A DNA stretch of 64,000 nucleotides from Paraburkholderia sp. PREW-6R. Its GTDB lineage: Bacteria > Pseudomonadota > Gammaproteobacteria > Burkholderiales > Burkholderiaceae. The notes beneath the pieces were generated by a model. It saw only the letters and a list, made by a program, of their open reading frames with translations, had not been told where the DNA came from and did no database searches. The stretch covers positions 1,488,001 to 1,552,000 of the forward strand of contig NZ_CP155073.1 in NCBI RefSeq assembly GCF_039621805.1, written 5' to 3'. Shown here piece after piece: positions 44,637 to 53,899 of the stretch (its first letter is position 1; the number at the start of each line of letters is the position of its first letter). Both the position numbers and the translations under genes were made by a program.

Positions 44637-47600
44637 TCAGCGCGCGGCCGCGCTGACCGCTGCCGTCCCACGACCCGGCGTGCCGAGCGCGCGCAACGTT
44701 TCCTTCACGGTAGCCACGCGCACTGCGAGATCGGGGCTGCGCGTTTCAATGCGCAGCTTGTCCTGTCCCGCGAGCTTGATGTGCTTGTGTTTCTGCACCA
44801 TTTCAATGATCCGCATTGCGTCGATCGGCGGATTCGGGATGAACTGCAAGCCGATCACGGCTTCGCCCGCGTCGATCTTCGAAATGCCCAAAGGCTTTGC
44901 GGCGAGCCGCAAGCGATGGGTCTCGATCAGCGCGTGCGCCTGCGGCGGCAGCTTGCCGAAACGGTCGATCAACTCCTCCTGAATGCCGTCGATCGAATCG
45001 TTGTGCTCGCAATTAGCCAGACGCTTGTAAAGCGACAAACGCTCCTGCACGTCGCCGCAATAATCGGCGGGCAGAATGGCGGGCGCATGCAGATTGATCT
45101 CGGTCGTGGCGGCGAGCGGCGCGGTCAGGTCTGGCTCCTTGCCTTCCTTGAGTGCCTTCACTGCGTCGTTCAGCATGTCGGTGTAAAGCTGGAAACCGAT
45201 CTCCTGAATCTCGCCCGATTGTTTGTCGCCGAGCACTTCGCCCGTGCCGCGAATTTCCAGGTCGTGCATCGCGAGATAGAAGCCCGAACCGAGTTCCTCC
45301 ATCTGCTGGATGGCTTCGAGACGACGCTGCGCCTGCCTCGTCAGCCCTTGCGGATCGTGCACGAGCAGATACGAATAAGCCTGGTGATGCGAGCGGCCCA
45401 CCCGCCCGCGCAACTGGTGCAACTGGGCAAGGCCGAACTTGTCCGCGCGATGGATCAGGATGGTGTTGGCGCTGGGCACGTCGATACCGGTTTCGATAAT
45501 CGTCGTGCACAGCAGAACATTCGCACGCTGCGCGACGAAGTCACGCATCACGCGTTCGAGTTCGCGTTCGTGCATCTGACCGTGCGCCACCGCGATCCGC
45601 GCTTCGGGCACGAGCGCTTCGAGCATCTGCCGGCGATTCTCGATCGTCTCCACTTCGTTGTGCAGAAAGTAAACCTGGCCGCCGCGCTTCAATTCGCGCA
45701 GCATGGCTTCACGGATTACGCTGTCTTCCTCGCGACGCACGAACGTCTTGATCGCGAGGCGCTTTTGCGGCGCGGTGGCGATCACCGAGAAATCGCGCAA
45801 ACCTTCGAGCGCCATGCCGAGCGTGCGTGGAATCGGCGTGGCGGTGAGCGTGAGCACGTCGACTTCCGCGCGCAGCGCCTTCAATGCTTCTTTCTGACGC
45901 ACACCGAAGCGGTGCTCCTCGTCGATGATCACGAGGCCGAGCCGCTTGAACTGCACGTCGGAGGAGAGCAGCTTGTGCGTGCCGATCACGATATCGACAC
46001 TGCCTTCGTTGATCTGCTGGATTGCCGCGTTGACTTCCTTCGTGGACTTGAAGCGCGACAGTTCGGCAATGCGTACCGGCCAGTCGGAGAAGCGGTCCGT
46101 GAAGGTTTGCGTGTGCTGTTCGGCGAGCAGCGTGGTGGGCGAGAGCAGCGCGACCTGTTTGCCGCCCATGACCGCGATGAACGCCGCGCGCAACGCCACT
46201 TCCGTCTTGCCGAAGCCGACGTCGCCGCACACGAGGCGGTCCATTGGTTTGCCGCTCGTCATGTCGCCGATCACGGCGGCAATCGCGGCGGCCTGGTCTG
46301 GTGTTTCCTCGAAGCCGAAGCTTTCGGCGAACTTCACGTAGTCCTTCGGTTCGAGCGCGAACGCATGGCCCGAGCGTGCTGCGCGGCGTGCGTACAGGTT
46401 CAGCAGTTCGGCTGCCGTGTCGCGGATCTGCTGGGCGGCCTTGCGCTTGGCCTTTTCCCACTGGCCCGAGCCGAGCGAATGCAACGGCGCGCTTTCCGGA
46501 TCGGCGCCGCTATAGCGCGAAATCACGTGAAGCTGCGCAACGGGCACGTACAGCTTGCTGTCGCCCGAATACTCGAGATGCAGGAACTCGGTCTCGCCTT
46601 CACCGAGATCCATGGTGACGAGGCCCATATAGCGGCCAATGCCGTGCTGTGAATGAACGACGGGGTCGCCCACTTTCAGCTCGGACAGATCGCGCACCAT
46701 CGAATCGACGTTGCTCGCCTGTTCCTGACGGCGGCGCCCCGCGCGCCGTGCGAGCGGCCCGTAAATCTCGGTCTCGGTGATGATCGCGATGCCGTCGGCG
46801 GGCACGGCAAAGCCATTGGCGAGCGGCGCGACGCCGAGCGAAAAACGGGCGTCGCTTTGCAGCCAGTCATGGAAGCTGTCGCTCGAAGCGGGTCTTAGTT
46901 GATTGTCCGCGAGCAGTTGCAGCAGCGTTTCGCGCCGGCCGGCCGACTCGGCGGCAAACAGCACGCGGTTCGGCGTGGTGTCGAGGTAGGTTCGCAGCGC
47001 CGCGACCGGATCTTCCGCGTGACGGTCGATCGCAAGATTCGGCAACGGGATGGACCAGCCGCCGCCTGCGTTGGCCGGTAGCACGAGTCGCGCAAACGGC
47101 TTGGCGAGCGTGAAGAAATCCTCGTCTGACAGAAAGAGCCGCTGCGGTTCGAGAATCGGCCGGTCGCGATCGTGCGACAGGAAGTTGTAGCGCTGCTTCG
47201 TGTCGTTGCTAAAGCGCCGGATCGCCGCGTCCAGATCGCCGACGAATGCGAGTTGCGCGCCTTCGGGCAGATAGTGGAACAGCGTGGCGGTGTCGTCGAA
47301 GAACAGCGGCAGATAGTATTCGATGCCGGCGGACGGCACGCCGTTGCCGATGTCTTTATAGATCGACGCGCGGCTCGGGTCGCCCTCGAAGGTTTCGCGC
47401 CAGCGGCTGCGAAAGGCGGTGCGCGCCGCTTCGTCGAACGGGAATTCACGGCCGGGCAACAGACGCACGTCTTTCACCGGGTACAGGCTGCGTTGCGTGT
47501 CGGGATCGAACGCGCGGATCGAGTCGACCTGATCGTCGAACAAGTCGATCCGGTAGGGCAGTGGCGAGCCCATCGGATAAAGATCGAGCAGCGAGCCGCG

Positions 47601-48122
47601 CACGCAGTATTCGCCCGGACGCACGACCTGGCTCACGTGCTCGTAGCCGGCGAGCGTCAGTTGCGCCTTGAGTCTGGCTTCGTCCAGACGCTCGCCCTGC
47701 GAGAACGCGAACGTATAGGCCGCGAGGAACGACGCGGGCGGCATCCGGTAGAGTGCCGTGGTGGCGGGCACGAGCAGGATGTCGCAGCGGCCTTCGCCGA
47801 GATCGTGCAGCGTGGCGAGGCGCTCGGAAACGAGGTCCTGGTGTGGCGAAAAGGTATCGTAAGGCAGCGTTTCCCAGTCGGGCAACAGGCGCACCCGCGC
47901 TTCGGGCGCAAAAAAGCCGATTTCCTGCGACAGGCGCTGCGCGTCGACGGCGCTTTCACACACGACCGCCAGCAGCGGCACTTTCTGCCGGTAAGCGAGG
48001 TGGTAGCGGGCGATCAGCAGCGCATCGGACGAGCCATGCGTGCCGTCGAAGGCGAAACGCTGGCCGGGCTTGACTAGCGCGACAGGCGGGGCGTACTGCG
48101 ATAATGCGGCGTTGTCTGGCAT
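44637..48122 (-). CDS. mfd: Transcription-repair coupling factor Mfd
   Basis: 1161 residues, the normal size. The UvrB-like N-terminal region (RYHLAYRQKVPLLAVVCES, LLPDWETLPYD) is followed by the RNA-polymerase-interaction domain (LKVGDPVVHSQHGIGRYMGL) and a RecG-like translocase with GDVGFGKTEVALRAAF (Walker A), IIDEEHRFGVRQKE (DEEH box), TLTATPIPRTL and QLRGRVGRSHHQAYSYL. The TRCF C-terminal domain ends the protein. Mfd removes RNA polymerase stalled at DNA lesions and recruits UvrA. It diverges from ispD with 121 bp between starts. Confidence 0.97.
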   Translation of the reverse strand: MPDNAALSQYAPPVALVKPGQRFAFDGTHGSSDALLIARYHLAYRQKVPLLAVVCESAVDAQRLSQEIGFFAPEARVRLLPDWETLPYDTFSPHQDLVSERLATLHDLGEGRCDILLVPATTALYRMPPASFLAAYTFAFSQGERLDEARLKAQLTLAGYEHVSQVVRPGEYCVRGSLLDLYPMGSPLPYRIDLFDDQVDSIRAFDPDTQRSLYPVKDVRLLPGREFPFDEAARTAFRSRWRETFEGDPSRASIYKDIGNGVPSAGIEYYLPLFFDDTATLFHYLPEGAQLAFVGDLDAAIRRFSNDTKQRYNFLSHDRDRPILEPQRLFLSDEDFFTLAKPFARLVLPANAGGGWSIPLPNLAIDRHAEDPVAALRTYLDTTPNRVLFAAESAGRRETLLQLLADNQLRPASSDSFHDWLQSDARFSLGVAPLANGFAVPADGIAIITETEIYGPLARRAGRRRQEQASNVDSMVRDLSELKVGDPVVHSQHGIGRYMGLVTMDLGEGETEFLHLEYSGDSKLYVPVAQLHVISRYSGADPESAPLHSLGSGQWEKAKRKAAQQIRDTAAELLNLYARRAARSGHAFALEPKDYVKFAESFGFEETPDQAAAIAAVIGDMTSGKPMDRLVCGDVGFGKTEVALRAAFIAVMGGKQVALLSPTTLLAEQHTQTFTDRFSDWPVRIAELSRFKSTKEVNAAIQQINEGSVDIVIGTHKLLSSDVQFKRLGLVIIDEEHRFGVRQKEALKALRAEVDVLTLTATPIPRTLGMALEGLRDFSVIATAPQKRLAIKTFVRREEDSVIREAMLRELKRGGQVYFLHNEVETIENRRQMLEALVPEARIAVAHGQMHERELERVMRDFVAQRANVLLCTTIIETGIDVPSANTILIHRADKFGLAQLHQLRGRVGRSHHQAYSYLLVHDPQGLTRQAQRRLEAIQQMEELGSGFYLAMHDLEIRGTGEVLGDKQSGEIQEIGFQLYTDMLNDAVKALKEGKEPDLTAPLAATTEINLHAPAILPADYCGDVQERLSLYKRLANCEHNDSIDGIQEELIDRFGKLPPQAHALIETHRLRLAAKPLGISKIDAGEAVIGLQFIPNPPIDAMRIIEMVQKHKHIKLAGQDKLRIETRSPDLAVRVATVKETLRALGTPGRGTAAVSAAAR

Positions 48123-48197
48123 AAATGAGAAAAAGCGGCCTTGGGCTCACACGTGATCGGCAAGTTTACGCGTGTCGGGGCGTGGATGCGAAGCACC

Positions 48198-48206
48198 TAT
48201 TATAAA
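48198..48206 (+). promoter_or_regulatory. Candidate ispD -10 region (TATTATAAA)
   Basis: Overlapping TATTAT and TATAAA hexamers lie 38-46 bp upstream of the ispD GTG, in the 121-bp gap from mfd. No clear -35 is seen. Confidence 0.45.
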
Positions 48207-48243
48207 ATCCGTCTTTTACTTTGACTTCGCGGCTTCCGCACTC

Positions 48244-49002
48244 GTGACTTCCCGTCTATTCGCCCTGATTCCGTGCGCTGGCACCGGCAGCCGCTCCGGC
48301 GCCATGATGCCCAAACAGTACCGCAGCGTCGCGGGCCGCGACATGCTGCACTATTCGCTTGCCGCTTTCGACGCCTGCAACGAGTTCGCGCAGACACTCC
48401 TCGTGATCGCCCCAGACGATCATCATTTCGACGCGCGCCGCTTCGGCGGCCTGCGCTTCGCAGTGCGCCGCTGCGGCGGGGCGTCGCGTCAGGCTTCGGT
48501 GCTCAACGGTCTGCACGGCCTTGCCGAATTCGGCGCGCACGACGACGACTGGGTGCTGGTGCACGACGCCGCGCGCCCCGGCATCACGCCGGCGCTGATC
48601 CGCACGCTGGTTGCCGCACTCAAGGACGACGCGGTGGGCGGGATCATGGCAATGCCGGTGGCCGATACGCTCAAACGCATCGACGGGGCGTCGTCCGACG
48701 GGCGGATTGCCCGCACTGAGCCACGCGACGGCCTCTGGCAGGCCCAGACGCCGCAAATGTTTCGCGTGGGCATGCTACGCGACGCGATTTTGCGCGCGCA
48801 GGCCGACGGCCACGATCTCACCGACGAAGCCAGTGCGATCGAATGGCTCGGTCACTCGCCCAAGCTGGTGCAGGGCAGCCTGCGCAACTTCAAGGTGACC
48901 TACCCGGAAGACTTTGATCTGGCCGAGGCGATCCTGAACCAGCCGGTTGCGGCGGCCAAGCCGACTCTGGTAGTGACCGAGTTGCGTGACCGGGCGCCGT
49001 GA
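48244..49002 (+). CDS. ispD: 2-C-methyl-D-erythritol 4-phosphate cytidylyltransferase IspD
   Basis: 252 residues from a GTG at 48244; the family starts near here ([18 protein letters not shown], the nucleotide-binding loop). Other landmarks are [53 protein letters not shown] and [14 protein letters not shown]. It joins MEP with CTP in the non-mevalonate isoprenoid pathway. An in-frame extension to 48172 would contain the predicted promoter. ispF follows 63 bp downstream, as in many proteobacteria. Confidence 0.95.
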   Translation: MTSRLFALIPCAGTGSRSGAMMPKQYRSVAGRDMLHYSLAAFDACNEFAQTLLVIAPDDHHFDARRFGGLRFAVRRCGGASRQASVLNGLHGLAEFGAHDDDWVLVHDAARPGITPALIRTLVAALKDDAVGGIMAMPVADTLKRIDGASSDGRIARTEPRDGLWQAQTPQMFRVGMLRDAILRAQADGHDLTDEASAIEWLGHSPKLVQGSLRNFKVTYPEDFDLAEAILNQPVAAAKPTLVVTELRDRAP

Positions 49003-49065
49003 GCCGGCCGGCACGGTGAGCTATGCGTCAAACACATCAAACCTGAAAGAGCGAACTTGAAGCGT

Positions 49066-49545
49066 ATGGATTTAAGAATTGGACAAGGCTACGACGTGCA
49101 TGCGCTGGTGCCGGGGCGCCCGTTGATCATCGGCGGCGTGACGATTCCGTATGAGCGCGGCCTGCTTGGCCATTCGGACGCCGACGTGCTGCTGCATGCC
49201 ATTACCGACGCGCTGTTCGGCGCGGCCGCATTGGGCGACATCGGCCGTCATTTCTCGGATACCGACGCCAGATTCGCCGGCGCGGACAGCCGTGCGCTGT
49301 TGCGCGAATGCGTTGCCCGCGTGAAGGCGGCGGGTTTTTCGATTGCGAACGTGGACAGCAGCGTGGTGGCGCAGGCGCCGAAGCTCGCGCCGCATATCGA
49401 AGCGATGCGCGCCCATATTGCCGCTGACCTCGGCTTGCCGGTCGATCGAGTCAACGTGAAGGCCAAGACCAACGAGAAGCTCGGCTATCTGGGCCGCAGT
49501 GAGGGGATCGAAGCGCAGGCGGCAGTGCTGCTGATCAAGGGATGA
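49066..49545 (+). CDS. ispF: 2-C-methyl-D-erythritol 2,4-cyclodiphosphate synthase IspF
   Basis: 159 residues from the ATG at 49066 ([14 protein letters not shown]), the standard IspF start; a TTG at 49057 would add three residues. Zinc ligands are in GYDVHAL and [11 protein letters not shown]; the [19 protein letters not shown] loop and the C-terminal [20 protein letters not shown] are also typical. The trimer converts CDP-ME 2-phosphate to the cyclodiphosphate. It follows ispD closely and is probably in one operon with it. Confidence 0.96.
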   Translation: MDLRIGQGYDVHALVPGRPLIIGGVTIPYERGLLGHSDADVLLHAITDALFGAAALGDIGRHFSDTDARFAGADSRALLRECVARVKAAGFSIANVDSSVVAQAPKLAPHIEAMRAHIAADLGLPVDRVNVKAKTNEKLGYLGRSEGIEAQAAVLLIKG

Positions 49546-49606
49546 ACTGGAGATGTAAATTCGGGGCACGGGTTGGGAGCAACCGGATTCAAAGCTGAAG
49601 CCGGCC

Positions 49607-49641
49607 GCCCTCCGGAGTGCGCCGCGCAGCCGCCGGAGGGC
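49607..49641. terminator. GC-rich hairpin between convergent ispF and ahpD
   Basis: GCCCTCCGG (49607-49615) pairs perfectly with CCGGAGGGC (49633-49641), 17-nt loop, no T tract. It is placed as a 3'-end structure for the two convergent units. Confidence 0.45.
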
Positions 49642-49671
49642 CCCGCACGACGCGCCGTCAGCCGGCCCGGA

Positions 49672-50196
49672 TCACTTGCCCTCAGCGGCGATACACTGCG
49701 CGGCCGCGTTCACCACGGCCGCAATCCGGCCTACGTCGCGTAACTGCGTGGAACTCATGCCCTCGGCGACCAGCGTGTCGAAGTGCGACTTCACGCAGAA
49801 GTGGCATTTGCCGATGATCGACGCCGCCAGCGCATACATCTCGAAGCGCCGCTTGTCCACGCCGCCATGCGACGCGTAAGCGTTCATCCGTAGCTGCGCC
49901 GGCTGTGATTTCAGATCCGCGCTGCCCGCCATCTCGATGTACGGATACCAGACATTGTTCATGCCCATCAATGCGGCGGCGGTCAGCGCGCCATTGGTTT
50001 CTTCGGGCGAGAGCACGCCGGCGTTGCGGATTGCATCGACGATCACGGTGCTCTTCGCCGCGAAGGCCGCCGCGAGCGCAACGCCCACCGCGTCGTGGCC
50101 TTCCAGCGACGAGCGTGCAATGGTGCCGTCCAGATTCAGCCGGATATCTTTCGCGTAGTCAGGCACGAGTGCCTTGATCGAAGCCAGGAATTCCAT
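49672..50196 (-). CDS. ahpD: Alkyl hydroperoxide reductase AhpD (carboxymuconolactone-decarboxylase fold)
   Basis: 174 residues, all helical. The active-site Cys pair and base are in GKCHFCVKSHFDTL (CxxC followed by His), with the upstream Glu in the SLEGHDAV to ALAAAFAAKS helices region. AhpD acts as an electron donor to AhpC, best known in mycobacteria, where it links to lipoyl proteins. It lies 73 bp downstream of ahpC but beyond a strong terminator, so read-through or a separate promoter is needed. A GAGG ribosome binding site precedes the ATG. Confidence 0.93.
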   Translation of the reverse strand: MEFLASIKALVPDYAKDIRLNLDGTIARSSLEGHDAVGVALAAAFAAKSTVIVDAIRNAGVLSPEETNGALTAAALMGMNNVWYPYIEMAGSADLKSQPAQLRMNAYASHGGVDKRRFEMYALAASIIGKCHFCVKSHFDTLVAEGMSSTQLRDVGRIAAVVNAAAQCIAAEGK

Positions 50197-50220
50197 GGGC
50201 GCCTCATTCAGTTTGTCGAT

Positions 50221-50256
50221 AAAAAAAGCCCGCTGCTCCGATAGAGTAGCGGGCTT
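50221..50256 (-). terminator. Intrinsic terminator between ahpC and ahpD
   Basis: On the minus strand a 13-bp stem (one G-T wobble; arms 50226-50238 and 50244-50256) with a 5-nt loop is followed by a run of T. It lies inside the ahpC-ahpD unit, 14 nt after the ahpC stop, and should lower ahpD expression relative to ahpC. Confidence 0.9.
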
Positions 50257-50269
50257 CTGACAGCACGGC

Positions 50270-50818
50270 TTAAAGCGTTGCGCCGCCGACTGCGCGGTTG
50301 CACGGGCATAGTTCGTCCGTTTGCAGACCGTCGAGAATGCGCAGCACTTCTTCCGGGTTGCGGCCGACGTTCAGGTTGTTGACCGACACGTGCTGGATCG
50401 TGTTGTCCGGGTCGACGATAAAGGTGGCGCGCAGCGCGACGCCCGCTTCCTTGTCGCGCACGCCGAGCTGGTCGATCAGTTCGCCTTTCACGTCGCCGAA
50501 AGAATAGTGATTGAGCTTGTCCAGATCCTTATGCTCGCGGCGCCATGCGAGCTTGACGAACTCATTGTCGACACTGCCGCCCATCAACACCGCGTCGCGT
50601 TCTTCGAAATCTTTCGCGAGCTTGCCGAATTCGACGATCTCCGTCGGGCATACGAACGTGAAATCCTTCGGATAGAAGTAGATGATTTTCCACTTGCCCG
50701 GGAACGACTGCTCCGTGATTTCTTCGAAGGCCGACACGCCGTTCTCTTCGTGATGGTTAAAGCCCGGCTTCGCAGCCGTGACGGTGAACGCTTCGAGTTT
50801 ATCGCCAACAGTTTTCAT
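50270..50818 (-). CDS. ahpC: Alkyl hydroperoxide reductase AhpC (2-Cys peroxiredoxin)
   Basis: 182 residues. The peroxidatic Cys is in DFTFVCPTEIVEFGKL and the resolving Cys near the C terminus in DELCPCNRAVGG, where an extra Cys makes a CPC pattern. The start MKTVGDKLEAFTVTAAKPGF and the CPCN end place it in the AhpE/AhpC group that pairs with AhpD. It reduces organic peroxides, H2O2 and peroxynitrite. AGGAG precedes the ATG. The upstream region has a direct repeat and a -10 without a -35, suggesting activator control. Confidence 0.95.
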   Translation of the reverse strand: MKTVGDKLEAFTVTAAKPGFNHHEENGVSAFEEITEQSFPGKWKIIYFYPKDFTFVCPTEIVEFGKLAKDFEERDAVLMGGSVDNEFVKLAWRREHKDLDKLNHYSFGDVKGELIDQLGVRDKEAGVALRATFIVDPDNTIQHVSVNNLNVGRNPEEVLRILDGLQTDELCPCNRAVGGATL

Positions 50819-50897
50819 GCGAGTGCTCCTTCGTGTGTTGGAAAAAAAGCATGTTGAGGCTATCAGCTCGTCATAACGAGCGCGTTACACGTTTTGA

Positions 50898-50956
50898 CTA
50901 TAACTCTATTAAATTGTGAGCCCGATAGTTATTTGATAAAGAGGCAGATAGTTATT
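50898..50956 (-). promoter_or_regulatory. ahpC promoter with 10-bp direct repeat (OxyR-like)
   Basis: Two identical copies of GATAGTTATT (50924-50933 and 50947-50956, plus-strand reading) are 23 bp apart. On the minus strand TATAGT (50898-50903) is a candidate -10, putting the repeats at about -33 to -65. No -35 hexamer is present. Each repeat holds an ATAG half-site like those bound by OxyR. Confidence 0.5.
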
Positions 50957-51002
50957 GTTTAACGGGGAAGCGCGCCTTGAAAAGCGCTGCAGCGGCCGCT
51001 GC

Positions 51003-52352
51003 TTACACGCCTTTGGCGAGCGGAAACTCGATCGTCACCTCGAGCCCCGGACCGGGCGTGCGATTGCGCAGGCGCAGCGCGCCGCGGTAACGACCGACGA
51101 GGCGCTGGACAATGGCCATGCCCAAGCCCGTGCCATTCGCTTGCGTGCGCGCCGAGTTAACACGATAGAACGGCCGCGTGACGAGCGCCAGCTGATCCTC
51201 CGGAATACCGGGTCCTTCGTCGACTACCGACAGCTCCACACGCGAATGCGACACGCGCGTCTCCAGGATCACATGCGGAATGCCGTCGCCGTCGCTCAAG
51301 CCATATTTGCGCGCATTCTCCAGCAGATTGCCGACCACGCGCCGCATGTCGGTTTCGTCCGCTTCGATCACCGCCGACGGCGCAAGCCGCGTGATGAGCC
51401 GCATGCTGTCTTCGCTTTGCATTCGCGCCGCCAGTTCTCCTGCGATCACCGAAAGGTCGACAGGTTCCGGCACGCGTTGCACGGGCCGCGCGTAGTCGAG
51501 AAAGCGCCCGATGATCATGTCCATCTGTTCGATGTCGTCCACCATCGCATCTTTGGTGCTCTGGTCGGACGGGCTCATTTCGGTTTCGAGCCGCAGGCGC
51601 GCGAGCGGCGTGCGCAGGTCGTGCGAGATGCCGGCCAGCATCAGCGCGCGATCGGCCTCCAGCTGTTCGAGATCCTGCACCATCTGGTTGAAACTGCGGT
51701 TGGTCTCGGCGGCCACACCCATGCCGCGCTCCGGCAATGGCTCCGGCGACTGACCGGAACCGACCTTGCGCGCGGCCATCGCGAGCCGGGCGAATGGCCG
51801 GTTCACGAGGCTCGTGATGAACGCCGCGCCGAATAGCGAGAGCGCGAGCGCGAAGACGCCCCAGCCGGCCCACTGCAATCCGGTCGCGTTGTCGAGCTGG
51901 TCGCGGTCGAGCGCAACCCAGTAATCGTCGTCGTCGATCTTGAAGCTGATCCATACGCCGGGGATGTCGTTGACACTCTGCGCGATCACGGTGTCGTCGC
52001 CAAGGCGGCCGCGAATGTCATGCTCGATCAGCCGATTGAGCGATTCGTCGGGTTGGAGCTTGTACTTGTCGGTGGTTTCGCGCGGGTACACGCGCACCCC
52101 TTCATTGCTTTCCAGATCCTGCAGCAACGCGCGCCGCAAGTCGGGATCGGAATAAAGGAGTGCGGTGCGTGTGAGCTTGACGATAGCGACCAGCTGCAGC
52201 GCCACGCGCTGCGCGCGCGGCTCGCGTTCGATCACCCGGAAGCTCTGGAACCACGCGGCGAGACTGACTGCGATCAGCAGTGCGATCAGCAGAAAGGTCC
52301 GCCAGAAAAGGCCGCCGAACGCGAGCGTCAGGAGGCGCCGGTCGATCCGCAT
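51003..52352 (-). CDS. risS: EnvZ/RisS-type sensor histidine kinase
   Basis: 449 residues. Two membrane helices (FLLIALLIAVSLAAWFQSF; WGVFALALSLFGAAFITSL) flank a periplasmic domain of about 130 residues. A HAMP region follows, then the H box MLAGISHDLRTPLARLRLETE, which is typical of the EnvZ group, and the ATPase domain with NLLENARKYGL, DEGPGIPEDQLALV and GTGLGMAIVQRLVGRY. It phosphorylates the neighbouring OmpR-type regulator. It starts 44 bp after the regulator stop, same strand. The symbol is by analogy with Bordetella/Burkholderia RisAS. Confidence 0.88.
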   Translation of the reverse strand: MRIDRRLLTLAFGGLFWRTFLLIALLIAVSLAAWFQSFRVIEREPRAQRVALQLVAIVKLTRTALLYSDPDLRRALLQDLESNEGVRVYPRETTDKYKLQPDESLNRLIEHDIRGRLGDDTVIAQSVNDIPGVWISFKIDDDDYWVALDRDQLDNATGLQWAGWGVFALALSLFGAAFITSLVNRPFARLAMAARKVGSGQSPEPLPERGMGVAAETNRSFNQMVQDLEQLEADRALMLAGISHDLRTPLARLRLETEMSPSDQSTKDAMVDDIEQMDMIIGRFLDYARPVQRVPEPVDLSVIAGELAARMQSEDSMRLITRLAPSAVIEADETDMRRVVGNLLENARKYGLSDGDGIPHVILETRVSHSRVELSVVDEGPGIPEDQLALVTRPFYRVNSARTQANGTGLGMAIVQRLVGRYRGALRLRNRTPGPGLEVTIEFPLAKGV

Positions 52353-52396
52353 GGGCCCTTCTTATCAGAAATCAAAGGCGGGACGGGAGAGCAAAC

Positions 52397-53131
52397 TCAG
52401 GCTGCACCGTCGGGGATGAATACGTAGCCCAGACCCCACACTGTCTGAATGAAACGCGGGCTGCCCGGGTCCGGTTCGATCAGCTTGCGCAGACGCGAAA
52501 TCTGCACGTCGAGGCTGCGGTCGAACACTTCGTATTCACGGCCGCGTGCCAGTTCCATCAACTTTTCACGCGACAGCGGCTGGCGCGGATGACGCGCAAA
52601 CACCTTCAGCACGGAGAACTCGCCGGTGGTAAGCGGAATTTCCTGGCCGGCCTTGGTGAGCGTGCGCGTGGCGAGGTTCAGTGCAAACTCACCGAACTCG
52701 AACACCTCGGTGGTCTCGGACGGCGCGCCCGGCAGTTCGGACGGCGACTGACGGCGCAGCACCGCATGAATGCGAGCGACCAGTTCGCGCGGATTGAACG
52801 GCTTGGGCAGGTAGTCGTCGGCGCCCATTTCCAGGCCGACGATACGGTCGACGTCTTCACCCTTCGCGGTGAGCATGATGATCGGCGTGCGGTCGTTACT
52901 GCCGCGCAGACGGCGGCAGATCGACAGGCCGTCCTCGCCGGGCAGCATCAGATCCAGCACGAGCAGGTCGAATCGCTCACGCACCCAGAGCTTGTTCATG
53001 GACGGCGCGTTCTCGGCAACGTAGACATTGAAGCCCTGTTCACCGAGGTAGCGGCGCAGCAGATCGCGCAGGCGTGGATCGTCGTCGACGACGAGGATTT
53101 TTGAAGGGTTTTTAGTTTCCATGGTCGGCAT
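52397..53131 (-). CDS. risA: OmpR/RisA-type response regulator
   Basis: 244 residues (or 241 from the ATG at 53122). The receiver has ILVVDDDPRLRDLLRRYL, the phosphorylated Asp in LLVLDLMLPGEDGL, and the Lys in DDYLPKPFNPRELVARI. The OmpR-type winged helix has LTTGEFSVLKVFARHPRQPLSREKLMELARGREYE and RLRKLIEPDPGSPRFIQTVWGLGYVF. This is the OmpR family regulator paired with the EnvZ-like kinase downstream; in Bordetella and Burkholderia the pair is called RisA/RisS and controls stress and virulence traits. Confidence 0.92.
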   Translation of the reverse strand: MPTMETKNPSKILVVDDDPRLRDLLRRYLGEQGFNVYVAENAPSMNKLWVRERFDLLVLDLMLPGEDGLSICRRLRGSNDRTPIIMLTAKGEDVDRIVGLEMGADDYLPKPFNPRELVARIHAVLRRQSPSELPGAPSETTEVFEFGEFALNLATRTLTKAGQEIPLTTGEFSVLKVFARHPRQPLSREKLMELARGREYEVFDRSLDVQISRLRKLIEPDPGSPRFIQTVWGLGYVFIPDGAA

Positions 53132-53360
53132 CTTAGCGCGATTAGAAAGGGGTGCGCGTTTGCATCATTTCGCGGGTTACAGTCAGTTACAAAATTTACC
53201 CCCACTGTGGCACGGCGTAAAGCACGGCCAGTTAGACTCCTTTACTGAATGCGGCTGTTCGGTGGATACTTCATTCGACTAAAACTCTCGCACCCGGCTT
53301 GTTACCGGGGTTTGTATACGCATTTGAGGTAGCCGGTTGCCGCGCCACGAAGGGAACAAC

Positions 53361-53687
53361 ATGAAGGGAGGGGTTTGGCCGAATGTGCGCCTGAGCGTGA
53401 TCGCACTGGCGATAGCCGGCACGCTCGCAGGCTCACTGAACCCCACGCCCGCCTATGCCCAGCCTTCCGCCGACAGAGCTGCGAGTGAGCGCGCGCCCCG
53501 GTCAGGCAACCTCAGAAGCAGTCGCCGTAACGCCGTTCCCGACCATCCCGCCTCTGACGTAATGCTGCGCACGGCAGTCCCTCCCGACCTCGATCAGCGC
53601 CGCCGCGACGGCCACATGACGCCTGAAGAGCGGCGTCTGCTGCGTCAGCATATCGAAGACGCTGTCCGTGAACTGTATAAGCGTTAG
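53361..53687 (+). CDS. Small secreted protein
   Basis: 108 residues from the ATG at 53361. A Sec signal peptide (VRLSVIALAIAGTLAGSL, cleavage near AYAQ) is followed by a basic, Ser/Pro-rich, probably disordered region and a conserved-looking C-terminal helix (MTPEERRLLRQHIEDAVREL). An AAGGGAAC sequence precedes the ATG. The MTPEERR-type helix occurs in several small exported proteins of Burkholderiaceae; no function is known to me. It diverges from risA. Confidence 0.7.
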   Translation: MKGGVWPNVRLSVIALAIAGTLAGSLNPTPAYAQPSADRAASERAPRSGNLRSSRRNAVPDHPASDVMLRTAVPPDLDQRRRDGHMTPEERRLLRQHIEDAVRELYKR

Positions 53688-53899
53688 CCAGTTGCGTGCC
53701 TGACGCAGGCCGTTCACCAGGCGGTTCGCAGCCTGACCTCGCGCGACCGAAACCTTGAGCGTGAGCTTGCGCCTTGCAACGGCGCAACCCGCTTTCAAGC
53801 GAGACCCTCAGGCTCCCGGCTAACACCCACCGCCTTGCCTGAAAATTTTCGTTGCACTTCCGGGGTCAACTTTCTGTCCATCCATGCCGTTGATCTGCC

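Noticed and set aside
44781..46652. 623-codon open frame antisense to mfd
   Set aside because: Mirror of the Mfd helicase coding sequence, Arg/His/Val-rich, no signal, domain or ribosome binding site.
50989..51002. 14-bp palindrome just after the risS stop as a terminator
   Set aside because: A perfect palindrome with no loop and only a short T run further on; it may be a structure, but I cannot support termination.
53208..53226. TGGCACG sequence resembling a sigma-54 -24 box before the small secreted protein
   Set aside because: The next GC is 11 bp after the GG, not 10, and the -12 part does not match.
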